Both the position numbers and the translations under genes were made by a program. A stretch of DNA of 64,000 nt from Atriophallophorus winterbourni (taxonomy: Eukaryota; Platyhelminthes; Trematoda; Plagiorchiida; Microphallidae): assembly GCA_013407085.1 (NCBI GenBank), contig JACCGJ010008312.1, positions 1-64,000 on the forward strand, read 5' to 3'. The notes beneath the pieces were generated by a model that saw nothing but the letters and a program-made list of their open reading frames with translations, did no database searches and was not told where the DNA came from. Shown piece by piece: positions 32,985-43,676 of this stretch. Position 1 is the first letter of the stretch. The number at the start of each line of letters is the position of its first letter.

Positions 32985-33796
32985 ATATCAGGGCCTACTC
33001 GGGAGGATGCGAAGTATTTGATAAGACAGTTGTCAACATTGTTACGAATGGGAGGTTTTCGCTTAACAAAGTGGATTTCCAATGACCGTATTTTACTTGA
33101 AGATGTGCATGCGGATGACCGCGCACATAATGTACGAGCCATTAGCCAAGATAAGCTACCGATGGGAAGAATGCTGGGTGTTAAATGGGATGCAGCCACA
33201 GAAGAATTTGCGTTTGATCGGTATCTTGCAATACGCCCAACAACGAAACGAAGTTTATGATCAGTAGACAGTGGTTTGTACGATCCACTTGGCTTGCTGA
33301 GTCCTTAGATATTCCCTGGAAAAGAATCGCTACAACCTTGTTGCAGAAAACCTTTGGTTTGGGACGAGGTGATATGTGATGATCTTCAGCTAGTGTGCGA
33401 TAAGTGGATCAACAGCATGCATGCGATCAAAGAGTTACGTGTTCTACGACGCATTAGCAAAATATGACGTCCTTTATTCTACACGTCTTCAGTGATGCCT
33501 CAGAATCTGGCCATGGTGCTGTTGCGTATGGTCGTTACTGTAATGATTCAATCATGTTGCCGGTTCGTCTCCTGTTTTCGAAATCTAGAGAGAATCCTTC
33601 GAAATTCGTATCGATTTATAAGTTAGAATTGTTAGCAGCGGTTCTTGCGGTACGTATATATCTCATACTGAAATCCGCTCTTGGTGAACTTGTTAAAAAC
33701 ATTAACTTTTGGACTGATTCCATGACCGTTTTGTATTATATTACCAATCGAACTATTCCTTTCTCAACGTTAGTAGCGAATCGCTTGACGTTGTAA
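32985..33796 (+). pseudogene. BEL/Pao RT C-terminal part and RNase H
   Basis: Reads GPTREDAKYLIRQLSTLLRM, GGFRLTKWISND, then MLGVKWDAATEEFAFD. After a broken stretch it reads LHVFSDASESGHGAVAYGRY (RNase H with catalytic Asp), KLELLAAVLAVRI (Glu) and FWTDSMTVLYYI (Asp). These are diagnostic of BEL/Pao pol. At least three frame breaks. Confidence 0.82.
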
Positions 33797-34080
33797 GATA
33801 ACTTCAATGCATTTACAACGAGGATTGAACAACATTTTTCCTCGATTTTCTAGTTGGAAAAGGCTTTTACGCTAAATTTCGTGTCTGGAAGGAATTCAAG
33901 AAGACAAATGCGCGGAGGCTGGTGCGGCGGCGCAAATAGGGCAAGCTCGAACTTTTGGAAGGGCCAGAAGCAAAGCTGGTGGACGTGGTGAGTCTACGTT
34001 TGGCAAATGTTTTCTCTATGAAAACAACAGATGTCCAGTGATAGCAATGCGTAGTGGCGTGTGTGACTAGGCACACAATA

Positions 34081-34837
34081 AAGTCACTTGCCGTTTACCT
34101 CTGCGCTTTTTGTTTAAGGTTGGAGTAGTTGGGTAAGGATACAGAACCAATCAGTTAGTTTCATTCAGAACTCAGGTATAGAAAGAATTTGGCGGGCGGT
34201 GTAAATGACGAAATTTTGTGTAAAACTCCTTCTTATATACTGTTTAAACATTTTGATTCTTCTAAATTTTACACAGTATTTATCTTCAATTGTTTTTGTG
34301 TATACATTTTTTTATCCACTTATACACCTGATTTTGTTTTATTGAAGAAATTCATATTGCTTGGCTGCGATTAAATTCCACTTCTTTTTGCACGTGGTAT
34401 TTGGAGAAAATAGAGACGATTGTTCACCATTGCATTTGTAATTTTATCCCTTGGCATTATTAATTTGGCAGTCTATCTTGTCAGCATAGGCTGAATTTAT
34501 TGTTGTCATTTGGAACATTTTTTTGCTTACATCATTTGTACAACCCGGTACAGTTGAGGTTTGTCCATTGTTGTTTTCTATTAATATTGTTAATAGTACC
34601 GTAGTGAATCTGAATCATTGTTTTGAATTGTCGAAATAAGAAACGGGTTGTCTACGCGTTAACGAACGACTTTATTCGATCACTTGTTGAAATTGACTGT
34701 GAACTTAAAATTCGTGCTGTCCACGCAGCTAAGATTTATGAAAACCTCGCAGCTGTAGAAGCTCCTTGTACACCGGCTCCTTGATGCAGTAGAGCTAGCT
34801 CTAATTAATTGAAACCTCAAAGAAATGACTTCGAAAA
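34081..34837. other. no supportable gene
   Basis: AT-rich DNA between BEL H1 and the 3' end of LINE Q. Nothing recognisable. Confidence 0.5.
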
Positions 34838-35076
34838 TTATTATTAATAATAATAATATATTCTTTGTCAACCAAGGCATGCAATAAATGATCAGGTTAT
34901 TAAAATTTGTACAACAATGGTAAAATAGGATAGTAAAAATGATCGAAGCGAACAGTATTTTTAAACATTTTTTCCGTTCAATAGTGGAATCAAAATTACA
35001 GTTTGTAAGAAAAACAATTCTTAATGTCACATAACGAAAAAGTTCCTTAAAAGTTTTGTCAAGATTGACGAATGGT
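34838..35076 (-). mobile_element. 3' end of LINE Q (left of BEL H2)
   Basis: Minus-strand 3' UTR end with a degenerate CATGCCTTGG...CAAAGAATA hairpin and an (ATT/AAT)n tail at 34838-34860, as in the LINE ending at 63540. It is cut by the BEL insertion and resumes at 39653. Confidence 0.65.
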
Positions 35077-35445
35077 TGTTGATTCTTATTGAGAATCAAG
35101 GAAATTCCCCAATATGGAGTTACGCGCAAAATCCCAGGTATTTCAGAATCAACGAGGATTTGTCAATAAAAGCGGTACTATATTGAGGCAATCAAAATAA
35201 CTGAAAAACATACCTCAATTATTGGGTTAACCGGGTTAGATCCGGGTCAATTTCAAAAACAGTATCGAGCACGTATCACGTTACGCACACGAGTCCAAGC
35301 CAAAAATGGCGCGGTCAAAATGGAGTCAATTATTCAAGGTGAAAGAGTAAAACAAAATAGAGGGAACAAGCGAAAACAACGATATTTTGGAATACAAATA
35401 CACATAAAAATTGAAGTGTAGGTGGGAAGGTAAAAAGAATCAACA
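35077..35445 (-). repeat. 3' LTR of BEL H2
   Basis: 369 bp, homologous over its full length to 39285-39652. It is the 3' LTR because coding is on the minus strand. Confidence 0.93.
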
Positions 35446-35481
35446 CCGCCCCCCAAAGCCACCTCGGCTTTCTAACAACTA

Positions 35482-36084
35482 TCACTCTCCATCACCTTCC
35501 AATAACCACACACGGCGTATATCTCTTTTAAGCTCCCCGTCTGCGGTGCGTAACAAAACTTCCCGTACATGACCGTCAGCACCGAGTAGAGTCTCAGACA
35601 CGATCGCTTTCTTCCAAGAACCGCGCGACGCACTTTCGTTTTGGTAAAGAACATAGTCGCCAACAGCAAATTCTCTTCGCAGACGCATCCATTTATGCCT
35701 CACTTGTAACAATGGTAAATACTCTATCAACCAACGACGCCAAAACGCGTTTGCAAGTACTTGGGCTTGTCGCCAGCGCTTCGTATACCGATCCCTGAGG
35801 TTTACGCAGTCATCTAACACACTGCCGTGTTCACGGCCCAGTAACAGGTGATTTGGGGTCAACGCAATTGGTTGGTCCGGGTCATCATACAACGGTACAA
35901 TCGGCCGATTGTTCAGTATTCGTTCCACTTCGCTCAAAAAGGTCATTAAGGATTCGTCTGTTAAGACTTGTTCCCGTGAAACTGCACTCAAAATGCGGCG
36001 TACGGATCTGATCTGCCGCTCCCAAATTCCTCCGCGGTGACTACTATAGGGAGGGTTAAATTTCCACTCGATCCCTTTGTTCAA
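35482..36084 (-). pseudogene. BEL H2 integrase C-terminal part with DUF5641-like tail
   Basis: Continues the core with EWKFNPPYSSHRGGIWERQI (catalytic Glu) and LNNRPIVPL, then the BEL-specific tail: LTPNHLLLGR, RWRQAQVLANAFWRRW and RREFAVGDYVLYQNE. 201 open codons, ending near the LTR. DNA integration in the nucleus is the family role. Confidence 0.87.
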
Positions 36085-36443
36085 CAGACTCTTGTGAACT
36101 TTGGTATAAGTTCATTTGAAAAACGTCTCAGTTCATGCTCTGCCCCAACGAAATTGCTGCCTCTGTCACTGAACATATACTTAGGGGGGCCACGTCGATT
36201 AATAAAACGGGATAACGCCATCAGAAATGAATCAATTGATAAGGAATACGTAACTTCTAAATGAACTGCACGTGTTTTCAGACAGGTAAAAATGCATCCA
36301 TATCGTTTTCTGTTAACACGCCCTTCCCGTACCAAAAACGGACCGAAAATGTCAACTCCAGTTGCCTCAAAGGCATAGCCAGGTGTCAATCGGCATTCCG
36401 GTAAATCTGCCATAATTTGTTCAGACGGTTTTGCGGATCGCAT
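36081..36443 (-). pseudogene. BEL H2 integrase core, N-terminal part
   Basis: Reads MADLPECRLTPGYAFEATGV, DIFGPFLVREGRVNRKRYG (first catalytic Asp) and FTCLKTRAVHLEVTYSLSID, then FSDRGSNFVGA (second catalytic Asp). The frame closes at 36081 and the core continues in the next frame. Confidence 0.85.
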
Positions 36444-36458
36444 TCTGCACGATATGCA

Positions 36459-36872
36459 TTAACGCAAGATACCCTTCACCACAGAAGCACCTCGCAGTAT
36501 CCAGTATTTTCTTCGTGCTGCGGCTAAAACACAATTAACACCCATATTACCTTCAGCTTCATGGATGTATCGTACAAGAATAGTAGTCACGGGATGTTTA
36601 GAGGGTAGTATGATGGGACGCATGCATTGGGGTTCAATTGAAGCACTTCCGATTTGGCCTCCAACACACAACAGATCTCTCTTCAAACGAAATCTCAAAA
36701 GTACTCCTGTGATGCTGTTAGTCGAATCAGGACCAGGATGTATGCAGTCGTTCAAAGAAGTTCCATGAAACTTCGCCGCACAGTCGAACACGATTCTCAC
36801 CTTATCCGGCTTTCGATGATTCAAAACTGGGTGATGAGGTATGTAGCAAATGCCCTCATTTACCGCAGGCAA
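36459..36872 (-). pseudogene. BEL H2 RT stub fused to integrase zinc domain by deletion
   Basis: RT begins normally ([20 protein letters not shown], then [20 protein letters not shown] and RFRL) and switches abruptly after about 60 residues to the pre-integrase region ([34 protein letters not shown]). The palm Asp residues, Y-x-D-D, thumb and RNase H are absent. The fusion is in frame and open for 138 codons. Confidence 0.82.
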
Positions 36873-36878
36873 AAGTTT

Positions 36879-37268
36879 TTACACGTATCCCTTACTTAGA
36901 TAATCTCGAAATATTTCGTCATATTTTGATAACAACGACGTGTCTTTCAGCAATCGACTCTTTAAATAGCTGAGTCTCTTTTCTGCCAGTATACGGTTAC
37001 GTGGGCCATGACGCTCATCGTATTTCCAAGGAATAGGAACTTCGTAATGTCCACTTTGGAAACGCGTGCCAACCTCGGCCATCGATAGTATGTGTTTATC
37101 ATGTATGGACATGGGCAGTGTACTGCGATCGCGATTCTCGGAAAATTCACTTTCAAACAATTTCAAGATATCCTCGTTTAAGTCTCTTTGGGTGTTGAGG
37201 CAATTTATCGACGCTCTATGTCCGATTGTCGACGTGGGACCAATAATTGTCCATCCCAATGGTGTCAA
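36879..37268 (-). pseudogene. BEL H2 linker before RT
   Basis: Reads TPLGWTIIGP, the conserved start after the protease, then a spacer and SGHYEVPIPWKYDERHGPRN and RLSYLKSRLLKD, the linker preceding RT in BEL/Pao. The frame ends in GYV where GY(A/V)xx usually leads on to RT. The next frame begins at 36872. Confidence 0.82.
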
Positions 37269-37313
37269 ATGTGCGAATGGTTGTTTTGGCTTACCGAGCC
37301 GCTGCTGTAATAC

Positions 37314-37889
37314 TCAGTGTACTTCTGAAACATTAACTCCTAATAAAATACGAACCGTTTTATCCGGAATGCGAGTTAACTTTACGTCGGATAAGTGGCT
37401 CAATTGCGTCAATAATGATTCTTCGGGAATTGTCAATTTTTTAACGGGAAGAGAATCCAACACGTAAGCCTGATCGACATCAACTTTGGTGCCATCATAC
37501 AGAAATTGAATGACAAATGACGTGATGGCAGTTTTTTGCTTGCGTGTACCATGCACTGAGGTAACGTCAACACAGGCTGGCGCACCTGACAGCCCTAATT
37601 CATCGATTAAGTCAGCTGTCACCAATGTCGCATTCGACCCGTTATCCAGAAGTGCATTCGTAAGAACTACTCCGTTAGGACCTACTACCCTCACTGCAAT
37701 GATGGACAAGAAACTGCTACATCTTTGAGTGCTTGTCGAATTATTCTTCATTGTGTATTCACGCTGAACGGTACGCTGTAAGAGCAGGTGATGTTTACCC
37801 TTACAACCATCTTTCCCACATCCAGGAGCTTGTCTGCAGTCAGCTGCTATGTGGTTTGCTTGAAAGCAGTTGAAGCAGATTTTAGACAT
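37314..37889 (-). pseudogene. BEL H2 zinc knuckle and protease (DUF1758-like)
   Basis: Opens with a knuckle (CFNCFQANHIAADC followed by GCGKDGCKGKHH), then protease NALLDNGSNATLVTADLIDEL with D-N-G in place of D-S/T-G, then LGVNVSEVH where the family has LIGxD. The 192-codon frame is intact, but the altered triad suggests weak or lost activity. Confidence 0.85.
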
Positions 37890-39263
37890 TCAAAGTCTGT
37901 TAATCCTTTCAGCATAAGACAGACTGCCGAACGATGTACAATTTTGTGAGGCATGTGCCATGGAGCACTGTAGGCATCGCGATGACTCAGTTGTTGAAAT
38001 GAAATTCAATCGAACTCTTCGAGTATTCACATGTGTTAGTGAACCAGCCTTCGTTTCACGCCCACTAGCTAAAGCACCGAAACAGCCAGTAGCCATTGAG
38101 ACTTGTCTCTCCAAAAAACGAACTAAATCCCCAAAGGTGGGCTCTCCGTCAAATCGAATGATTTCATCCACGCACTCAGCCCACTTGTAACGCAAATGTT
38201 TGCGTAAGCGCTCGACAATTAACTCCAAATTTGTCGTATTGTTTAGTTCGCTCAAGCGAAACAACTGTCCAAGAGCAAGCTCGCAATATCGCATTCGTCG
38301 TGCCAATTTTGCAGGGAACTAATATCATTCTGGTTGATTATGTCTCTATTAAGAATTTCCTTCAAGAAAGACTGAACAATATCATGCGGGCGACCAAATT
38401 CCATTTTTAAAATACGTCGCGCTTGGCAATATCCCTCACTATCCGGGAGGTATATACAATGTTCAATTGCGCTCTTCGCATCGCCAACGCAATAATGTAG
38501 CAAGTACATCAACTTGCGATTTTCGCTAGTGACGCGGTCATCGGCAGTCAGTTCAAAGGCTTTGATAAATTTGCAGAAATCTGTTGGATTGCCATCGAAC
38601 CTTTCAATGTCTATCTTAGGCAATCCGTCAACATGCATATCATTGTTTCGCCTCGAGCCCGCAGCATTCATCGAAGCCTCACGCAACATCGAACTAACGG
38701 AAACCGGACTCCCAACCATAGTTTGTCGTGAGGGGCAGATTTTGTCTTCACGCATCACAAAAGAGTCTCGGCCGATATCACACTTAACATCTTCGTCGGA
38801 TGAATCGAAATCATGCATCATCTTACGCATAGCATCTAGACTGCGCCGGCGGATCTCCAGCTCTTTCATTTCAATAGCTAACTCTTCGTCGTGTACTTCC
38901 TTAGCTAACTGCCGACGCTGATCTTTTCGCGATTTGACTGCATTAGAACTTACACTACCGGCGTCATCTAACCTAGGAGGACGGTGCTGGTTAGAAATTA
39001 AGGTAGCGGAAGTGACAGATATTATCACAATTTTCAATGGAATGAGATGAGAGCATAAGAAAACACATAGAATCATGAAAATGCGAGTTAGAAAATTCAG
39101 TACTAGGGAGTTCAGGGATGGTAACGAGGTTCAGGGTAACGTCATTCAAACAGTTAGACGACTTGCCAGATCTGGTTCTAGGCATATTTGAAGATGAGAT
39201 ATTCTCCGTCGTGTGAACCAAATGTCGAGCCAAAAATCCAGCGATGATCGAAGGATTCTCCAC
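37890..39263 (-). pseudogene. gag of BEL H2 (DUF1759-like)
   Basis: Two overlapping frames. 38252-39076 reads a charged coiled-coil-like stretch (DEELAIEMKELEIRRRSLDA) and the DUF1759-type core LPKIDIERFDGNPTDFCKFI, ILKMEFGRPHDIV. 37890-38306 continues with LRKHLRYKWAECVDEI. The N-terminus is near MPRTRSGK at about 39180. One frameshift near 38280-38310 separates the frames. Gag builds the particle. Confidence 0.8.
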
Positions 39264-39284
39264 GCAATAAAATTAATTGAGTAC

Positions 39285-39652
39285 TGTTGATTCTTATTGA
39301 GAATCAAGGAAATTCCCCAATATGGAGTTACGCGCAAAAACCCAGGTATTTCAGAACCAACGAGGATTTGTCGATAAAAGCGGTACTGTATTGATGCAAT
39401 CAAAATAACTGAAAAACATACCTCAATTATTGGGCAATCGGGTTAGATCCGGGTCAATGTCAAAAACAGTATCGTGTACGTACCAAGTTACGTACACGAG
39501 TCAAAACAAAAATGGCGCGGTCAAAATGGAGTCAAATTATTTAAGGTGAAAGAGTAAAACAAAATATAGGGAACAAGCGGAAACAACGATATTTTGGAAT
39601 ACAAATGCACATAAAAATTGAAGTGTAGGTGGGAAGGTAAAAAGAAGCAACA
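39285..39652 (-). repeat. 5' LTR of BEL H2
   Basis: 368 bp with terminal TGTTG/CAACA on the plus strand. Promoter function for the minus-strand element is expected. No primer-binding site could be assigned next to it. Confidence 0.92.
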
Positions 39653-39657
39653 ATGGC

Positions 39658-41150
39658 AACGATACGAAGAAATAGAAGGTAATTACGGGGAAAGTATTGC
39701 AAATAGTAATGAAATTGTCATAATAAATTATATATATGTATAAGTTCACGTTTTCGGTATGATTGGTTGAGAAAACTGAAGAACATAAATGTTTCGAAAT
39801 TAGAAAATGTGGGGGGTATGAAAGAGTGAGGTATAAATGGAATGAGGTTAGGGTTCGTTGTATGATCCACGAATGTTGTAGGATTATTGACGAATAGAAC
39901 CAAAAGTTGTTCACCAGCTGGATTTTCGTTATCTGCAGGAGGGTCATTCCCATACGGAACAAAGCCCAGGCGGATAGATTTCGGTCCAGTTTCAGTGATG
40001 TTTCGGTATTCGAAGACACTGGAATACAATGAAGGATATTCTCTTCACCAGCATGGTGAGGGGTTATCAAAATAAAATAGTTTATCAGTTAAAAAGAATA
40101 GGAATGTACATTAAAAACGCATGTTTGGCAGATTTTACTTTTAAAAAAATTGTTTTTTAATAAATTTTTGGGTTTATTTTATTAGTTTGCACGGTGACAT
40201 ACAAATGTGACATTCAAGGCCCTCATACAAATAGGAAACAGTTATATACATTATATTGTATAGTAAATGTGAATGCGAACCTGAGGTTGAGTAATGTAAC
40301 ACCATGTCTAGGTTCTGGCAACCTGACACTTTTAGCGAAAGTCAAACAGTGGATAATACCGGGACCCATGATATACTAATATGAGAAAACGTGAAGTCAA
40401 CTTAGAAAACCGGGATTCCACGAGAGTATAAATTATCTAATGAAGAATTTATCTTAAGAATTTCACTCAAAGAATTAACAGAAAGATATCCCACAAGCGA
40501 GTTAAATTTTCTTGTAGATGTTCACATACGAAAATGAAGAGGGAGAGAATTCAAAAACTGTGCATAACTAATTAAGAAGAAGTTACGTCGAAATTTGGTG
40601 CAGGACATAGGAATATGCAAGAGACTATTATCGATTATAATCGTGAAAACGCATGGCAGACCTGAGCTCAACTCGCCGCTCGGTAATAATTCGAAAGAAA
40701 AGAAGCAGGTTAATACGAATTCTGCGTAACCATAATGGTTCAACGCACAGCAAAATCCACCTTTTTAATGAGAAATAGAGTTGGAATATTCCAAAGTTAT
40801 TTTACTGAAAGTTCGTTGAAGGCTCTCTAAAAGAAAACAGTCACGCTTGCCCATGTGGGATATTACAATAATCAATAATTGGCAGGACCTTCATTTTATA
40901 TAGTGCAATTTTACTTTCGCGTAAGAGGAATTTATGGTCAATTAAGCCAAAGATTTTCCGTGCCCTTGTGAGCAGATGTCTTGCTTGCTCATTAAAGTTG
41001 AGAGAACAGGTATACCTAAATCCAATTCCCTAACTTTTGCAGAAGGGTTAATGGTTAAGCCATTTAATGTAAGTGTGTGAAAGGGGAGTAAGCAGCCGAA
41101 ACTTCTAATCCAATTCTAATTTAAACCGTGAGAGAACCAAGATCTGGAAT
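39658..41150 (-). mobile_element. LINE Q, RT C-terminal region and 3' UTR (right of BEL H2)
   Basis: Minus-strand frames give LNFNEQARHLLTRARKIFGL, YKMKVLPIIDYCNI, EPLWLRRIRINLLLFFRI and SCTKFRRNFFLISYAQFLNS with a stop near 40522, homologous to the C-terminal region of family G. The 39658-40520 part would be the 3' UTR and is longer than in family G, so a further insertion there is possible (an ORF at 39718-40029 is not recognised). Confidence 0.7.
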
Positions 41151-41574
41151 AAAAACACACAATGAAATAAACAGCAACAGACGCCGTTAATCTACACTGT
41201 ATCTCTGATGACAAACGAACAATGCAATTCTTGTTTCATAGATGTGCCTAAATCAGTGTCGTCTTATCTTTTGAAGCCAAAAGCGTGCAAAACCGTATTA
41301 AAATTATGACTGACGAACATACACATATAGTTAATTCAGTGAAGACTTCTGTCCACGTCGGAGATTTCGCTAGTTTTTCATTGATACCCATGTAAACGGC
41401 TGATTCTGGGTCTCCATTTTCTGATGTAATTTAAGTTCACAGTAGATATGAATTATTGCAATTCATGAAAATACTACGAGAATAAGTACTATATATATCA
41501 GGTTCGTAAGCCATATATATAATTAATCAGTGTGATACCACGCAATTTCATCACTTGTTGCAAAAATTGCCTAG
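41151..41574. other. no supportable gene
   Basis: Short AT-rich spacer between LINE Q and cargo element copy 2. It contains no motif. Confidence 0.5.
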
Positions 41575-41579
41575 TCTTC

Positions 41580-41747
41580 TGTGATGATTGTTCGAATAAT
41601 AATCAATACTAAACAATAATTCCGTAATTCAAATTTCGTTGTTAAAGCTACATTAATTAATACATACTGTAGTTCGTGTGAGCGTGGTTTGTTCTCACTT
41701 CAATTCTTGGGTTGTTTATTCAATTCAATACAATTCAATTCATCACA
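41580..41747 (+). repeat. 5' LTR of cargo element copy 2
   Basis: 168 bp, TGTGATGA...TCATCACA, perfect 8-bp terminal inverted repeat. No tRNA-matching primer site could be assigned immediately downstream. Confidence 0.92.
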
Positions 41748-41773
41748 TTTATCGTCGCGAGCAGGATTTCTTC

Positions 41774-42205
41774 ATGGTAATTTCAATTTTGGAACCTCTC
41801 AATATAAATGCAAATGCTCGAGAAATTGAAGACTATTTTGAACGATTCGAAATTTGGTGTATGACACGATCGAAAGCAGAAAATGATAAAAAGTCTGTTA
41901 ATTTTCTAAATTCAATCGGAAAATCTGCTTAAACGTTAATAAAAAATTTGGCTTATCCGGATTCGCCCATTTCCCTTTCATACAAAACACTGAAGGCGCT
42001 TTTAATGCAACACGTGAAACCTGTACATTTCGGAGCAACCGAACGTGCAAAATTTCATTCCATGGTGCGTCAGTCCAATCAAGGAATTCGCGAATTTATT
42101 CTACAATTGTTAATTCAGGCAGCGAAATGCGACTTCGTTGACTTGCTAGAAATGCAATTGAAAGATCGTCTAATTTCTGGAATACATGACAGTGTAGAAT
42201 GAACT
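41774..42205 (+). pseudogene. gag of cargo element copy 2
   Basis: Starts MVISILEPLNIN, reads EIEDYFERFEIWCMTRSK (a common start of gypsy gag in flatworms and other invertebrates), then SPISLSYKTLKALLMQHVKP, VRQSNQGIREFILQLLIQAA and DRLISGIHDSV. Interrupted by a stop at about 41930 and a frame change at about 42200. Binding and packaging of RNA are the family roles. Confidence 0.82.
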
Positions 42206-42206
42206 C

Positions 42207-43013
42207 TTGAAGCTGCCAAAACTCTCTTTCAAAGATGTTCGAGCTCAATGCCAACAGTATGAAGATGCGCGTGTGGCAACAACAGATTTGTCGCCAGCCG
42301 TTGAAGTTGAAGGAAACTCTTTGTTTCTCAATCGCCGCCTTACTCCATATGGACTACAAGAACCTGTCGGAAAAGCCAAGGCTCTAATGCGGACAAACGA
42401 TGATGATACCTTAACTACGCCGCTTGGCGAAAAACGAAACGTTGGCTTTCATACATCCTATCATAGTATGGAGAACGCTTCTGTTATTCTGGATATTCAA
42501 ACTGCATCTCGAAAGTCAGTTCGACCGATTTCTAACATTGCCATTGCTTGTGCTAAAGCTCTTGTGTTTGATGATGAGAATTTGACTTCCCTATCAACCG
42601 ACTCAAGCGCTACTCCTGTTAACACGTCTACATCCGCCCGTGTCATTGATTCAAACGGAAAATCTGGTTTTCATTACCAAGAAAGTGGCTTCAAAGTTAG
42701 CAAACTTCAGAGTTCATCAGATACCATTTCAAATAAATCACCGAACTCATCTTATCAAGCGAATTCAGCACTTCCTTCTAGCTCATCTAAACGATCGTCA
42801 GATAATGTACTTTTCAAAACCGCTAGAGGAAAAGCCTTACTGGCACCTTCGACTACTGCCATTGAAAAAGCGAGACAATTGTTGGCAACTGTGGATGACG
42901 TTTCGGGTTTGGTGGAACCTCCGTGTGTTCAATCAATTCAACCGGCAGACACTGGGCAAGCTTCTGATGAACATAAAACAAACCTATTTAACATTACACA
43001 AATCCGAGGATGA
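42207..43013 (+). CDS. BRCA2-like BRC-repeat cargo fused to gag/RT remnants
   Basis: A 268-codon open frame in the element. Residues 1-34 are the gag end (KLPKLSFKDVRAQC) and 35-57 the RT N-terminal edge (LFLNRRLTPYGLQEPVGKA). The remainder is non-retroviral. At 42492-42596 it reads DIQTASRKSVRPISNIAIA then AKALVFDDEN; at 42807-42902 it reads LFKTARGKALLAPSTTAIE then KARQLLATVDD. Both match the BRC pattern F-x-T-A-x-G-K, a Ser/Ala core, KA, then LF/LL and an acidic end. Repeat one has Ile for Phe here, whereas copy 1 keeps Phe. BRC repeats bind RAD51 in recombination. A Ser-rich linker separates them. Whether the ORF is expressed is unknown. Confidence 0.62.
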   Translation: MKLPKLSFKDVRAQCQQYEDARVATTDLSPAVEVEGNSLFLNRRLTPYGLQEPVGKAKALMRTNDDDTLTTPLGEKRNVGFHTSYHSMENASVILDIQTASRKSVRPISNIAIACAKALVFDDENLTSLSTDSSATPVNTSTSARVIDSNGKSGFHYQESGFKVSKLQSSSDTISNKSPNSSYQANSALPSSSSKRSSDNVLFKTARGKALLAPSTTAIEKARQLLATVDDVSGLVEPPCVQSIQPADTGQASDEHKTNLFNITQIRG

Positions 43014-43029
43014 TTGGAACTGCGGTGGT

Positions 43030-43198
43030 TGTGATGATTGTTTGAATAATAATCAATACTAAACAATAATTCCGTAATTCAAATTCTCGTTGTTAAAGCT
43101 ACATTAATTAATACATACTGTAGTTCGTGTGAGCGTCGTTTGTTCTCACTCCAATTCTTGGGTTGGTTATTCAATTCAATACAATTTAATTCATCACA
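43030..43198 (+). repeat. 3' LTR of cargo element copy 2
   Basis: 169 bp, differing from the 5' LTR at only a handful of positions. It is preceded by a purine-rich GGAACTGCGGTGGT that could serve as a weak polypurine tract. Confidence 0.92.
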
Positions 43199-43203
43199 TC
43201 TTC

Positions 43204-43676
43204 GCATTCTTTGAGGAGTTTGGACAGGGTAGCTCAACTTATCAGAGCTAATTTAACACCTCAGAAATTATACATTACAACATTAATCATTTCCTGTATA
43301 TTTTAAGAGCAATTTAAATATTTTCAAGAGAATTTACTTTCTAGTAATTGGTTCATTCAAGCAAATATACAGCATTTCGAATCTCAAAGTGATGACCTTA
43401 TCACCTCGTCCTGGATTCGATATAAATAATTGCCAGTCAGCGTATACCGAATTGATATTTAATGATAATCATCATTAGAAATTTAAAACAGTGAAATTCC
43501 AAACTATTTAAGCCCAAATGTACTTCAAATTATCCCTTGACATTAGTACATCAATTTATTATTCATTTTGATAAGAATGTGAGGTTCCATCGGCTATATT
43601 AACTAATCTATTCATAATTATTTGTTTCACATAAACTATAATATAAACGTTTCTCTCCCAACATTCCATGCGCTTT
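43204..43676. other. no supportable gene
   Basis: AT-rich spacer between cargo element copy 2 and the tail of LINE K. Confidence 0.5.

Larger units (their letters stand above)
30700..34080 (+). mobile_element. decayed BEL/Pao element H1, plus strand
   Basis: Ordered remnants of a BEL/Pao pol: protease (31028-31516), linker (31601-31912), RT (32019-32385), then after a LINE insertion the rest of RT/connection (32985-33260) and RNase H (33464-33796). No LTRs, gag or integrase were recognised. A possible zinc-knuckle-like stretch near 33930-34080 is not assignable. Confidence 0.8.
35077..39652 (-). mobile_element. BEL/Pao LTR element H2, both LTRs, internally deleted
   Basis: Two direct LTRs of 369 and 368 bp (TGTTGATTC...GAA[T/G]CAACA) bound a minus-strand gag-pol. 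Flanks ATGGT (35072-35076) and ATGGC (39653-39657) are a 4-of-5 target-site duplication. Gene order gag, zinc knuckle/protease, linker, RT stub, integrase is typical of BEL. The RT core and RNase H are missing. It is inserted into the 3' region of LINE Q. LTRs differ at roughly twenty sites by eye, so it is not recent. Confidence 0.92.
41580..43198 (+). mobile_element. cargo-bearing gypsy-type LTR element, copy 2 (complete ends)
   Basis: A 1,619-bp element: 5' LTR, gag, a short RT N-terminal edge, BRC-repeat-like cargo, 3' LTR. TCTTC flanks it at 41575-41579 and 43199-43203. It lacks protease, RT core, RNase H and integrase, so it must move in trans. LTRs are near-identical to each other and clearly homologous to the LTR at 28930. 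The RT-edge/cargo join is shared with copy 1, while the gag/RT-edge join is private to this copy (protease region deleted). Confidence 0.9.

Noticed and set aside
33880..34080. Zinc-knuckle/gag fragment downstream of BEL H1
   Set aside because: A few Cys residues in a Gly/Arg-rich frame are suggestive, but spacing does not fit CCHC and the frame is broken.
39718..40029. 104-codon minus-strand ORF as a host exon
   Set aside because: It lies in what should be the LINE Q 3' UTR, and no domain or splice pair is recognisable.
42441..42470. GFHTS as a third BRC repeat
   Set aside because: FxTS is reminiscent of the FxTA motif, but the following residues lack the GK, core and LFDE features.
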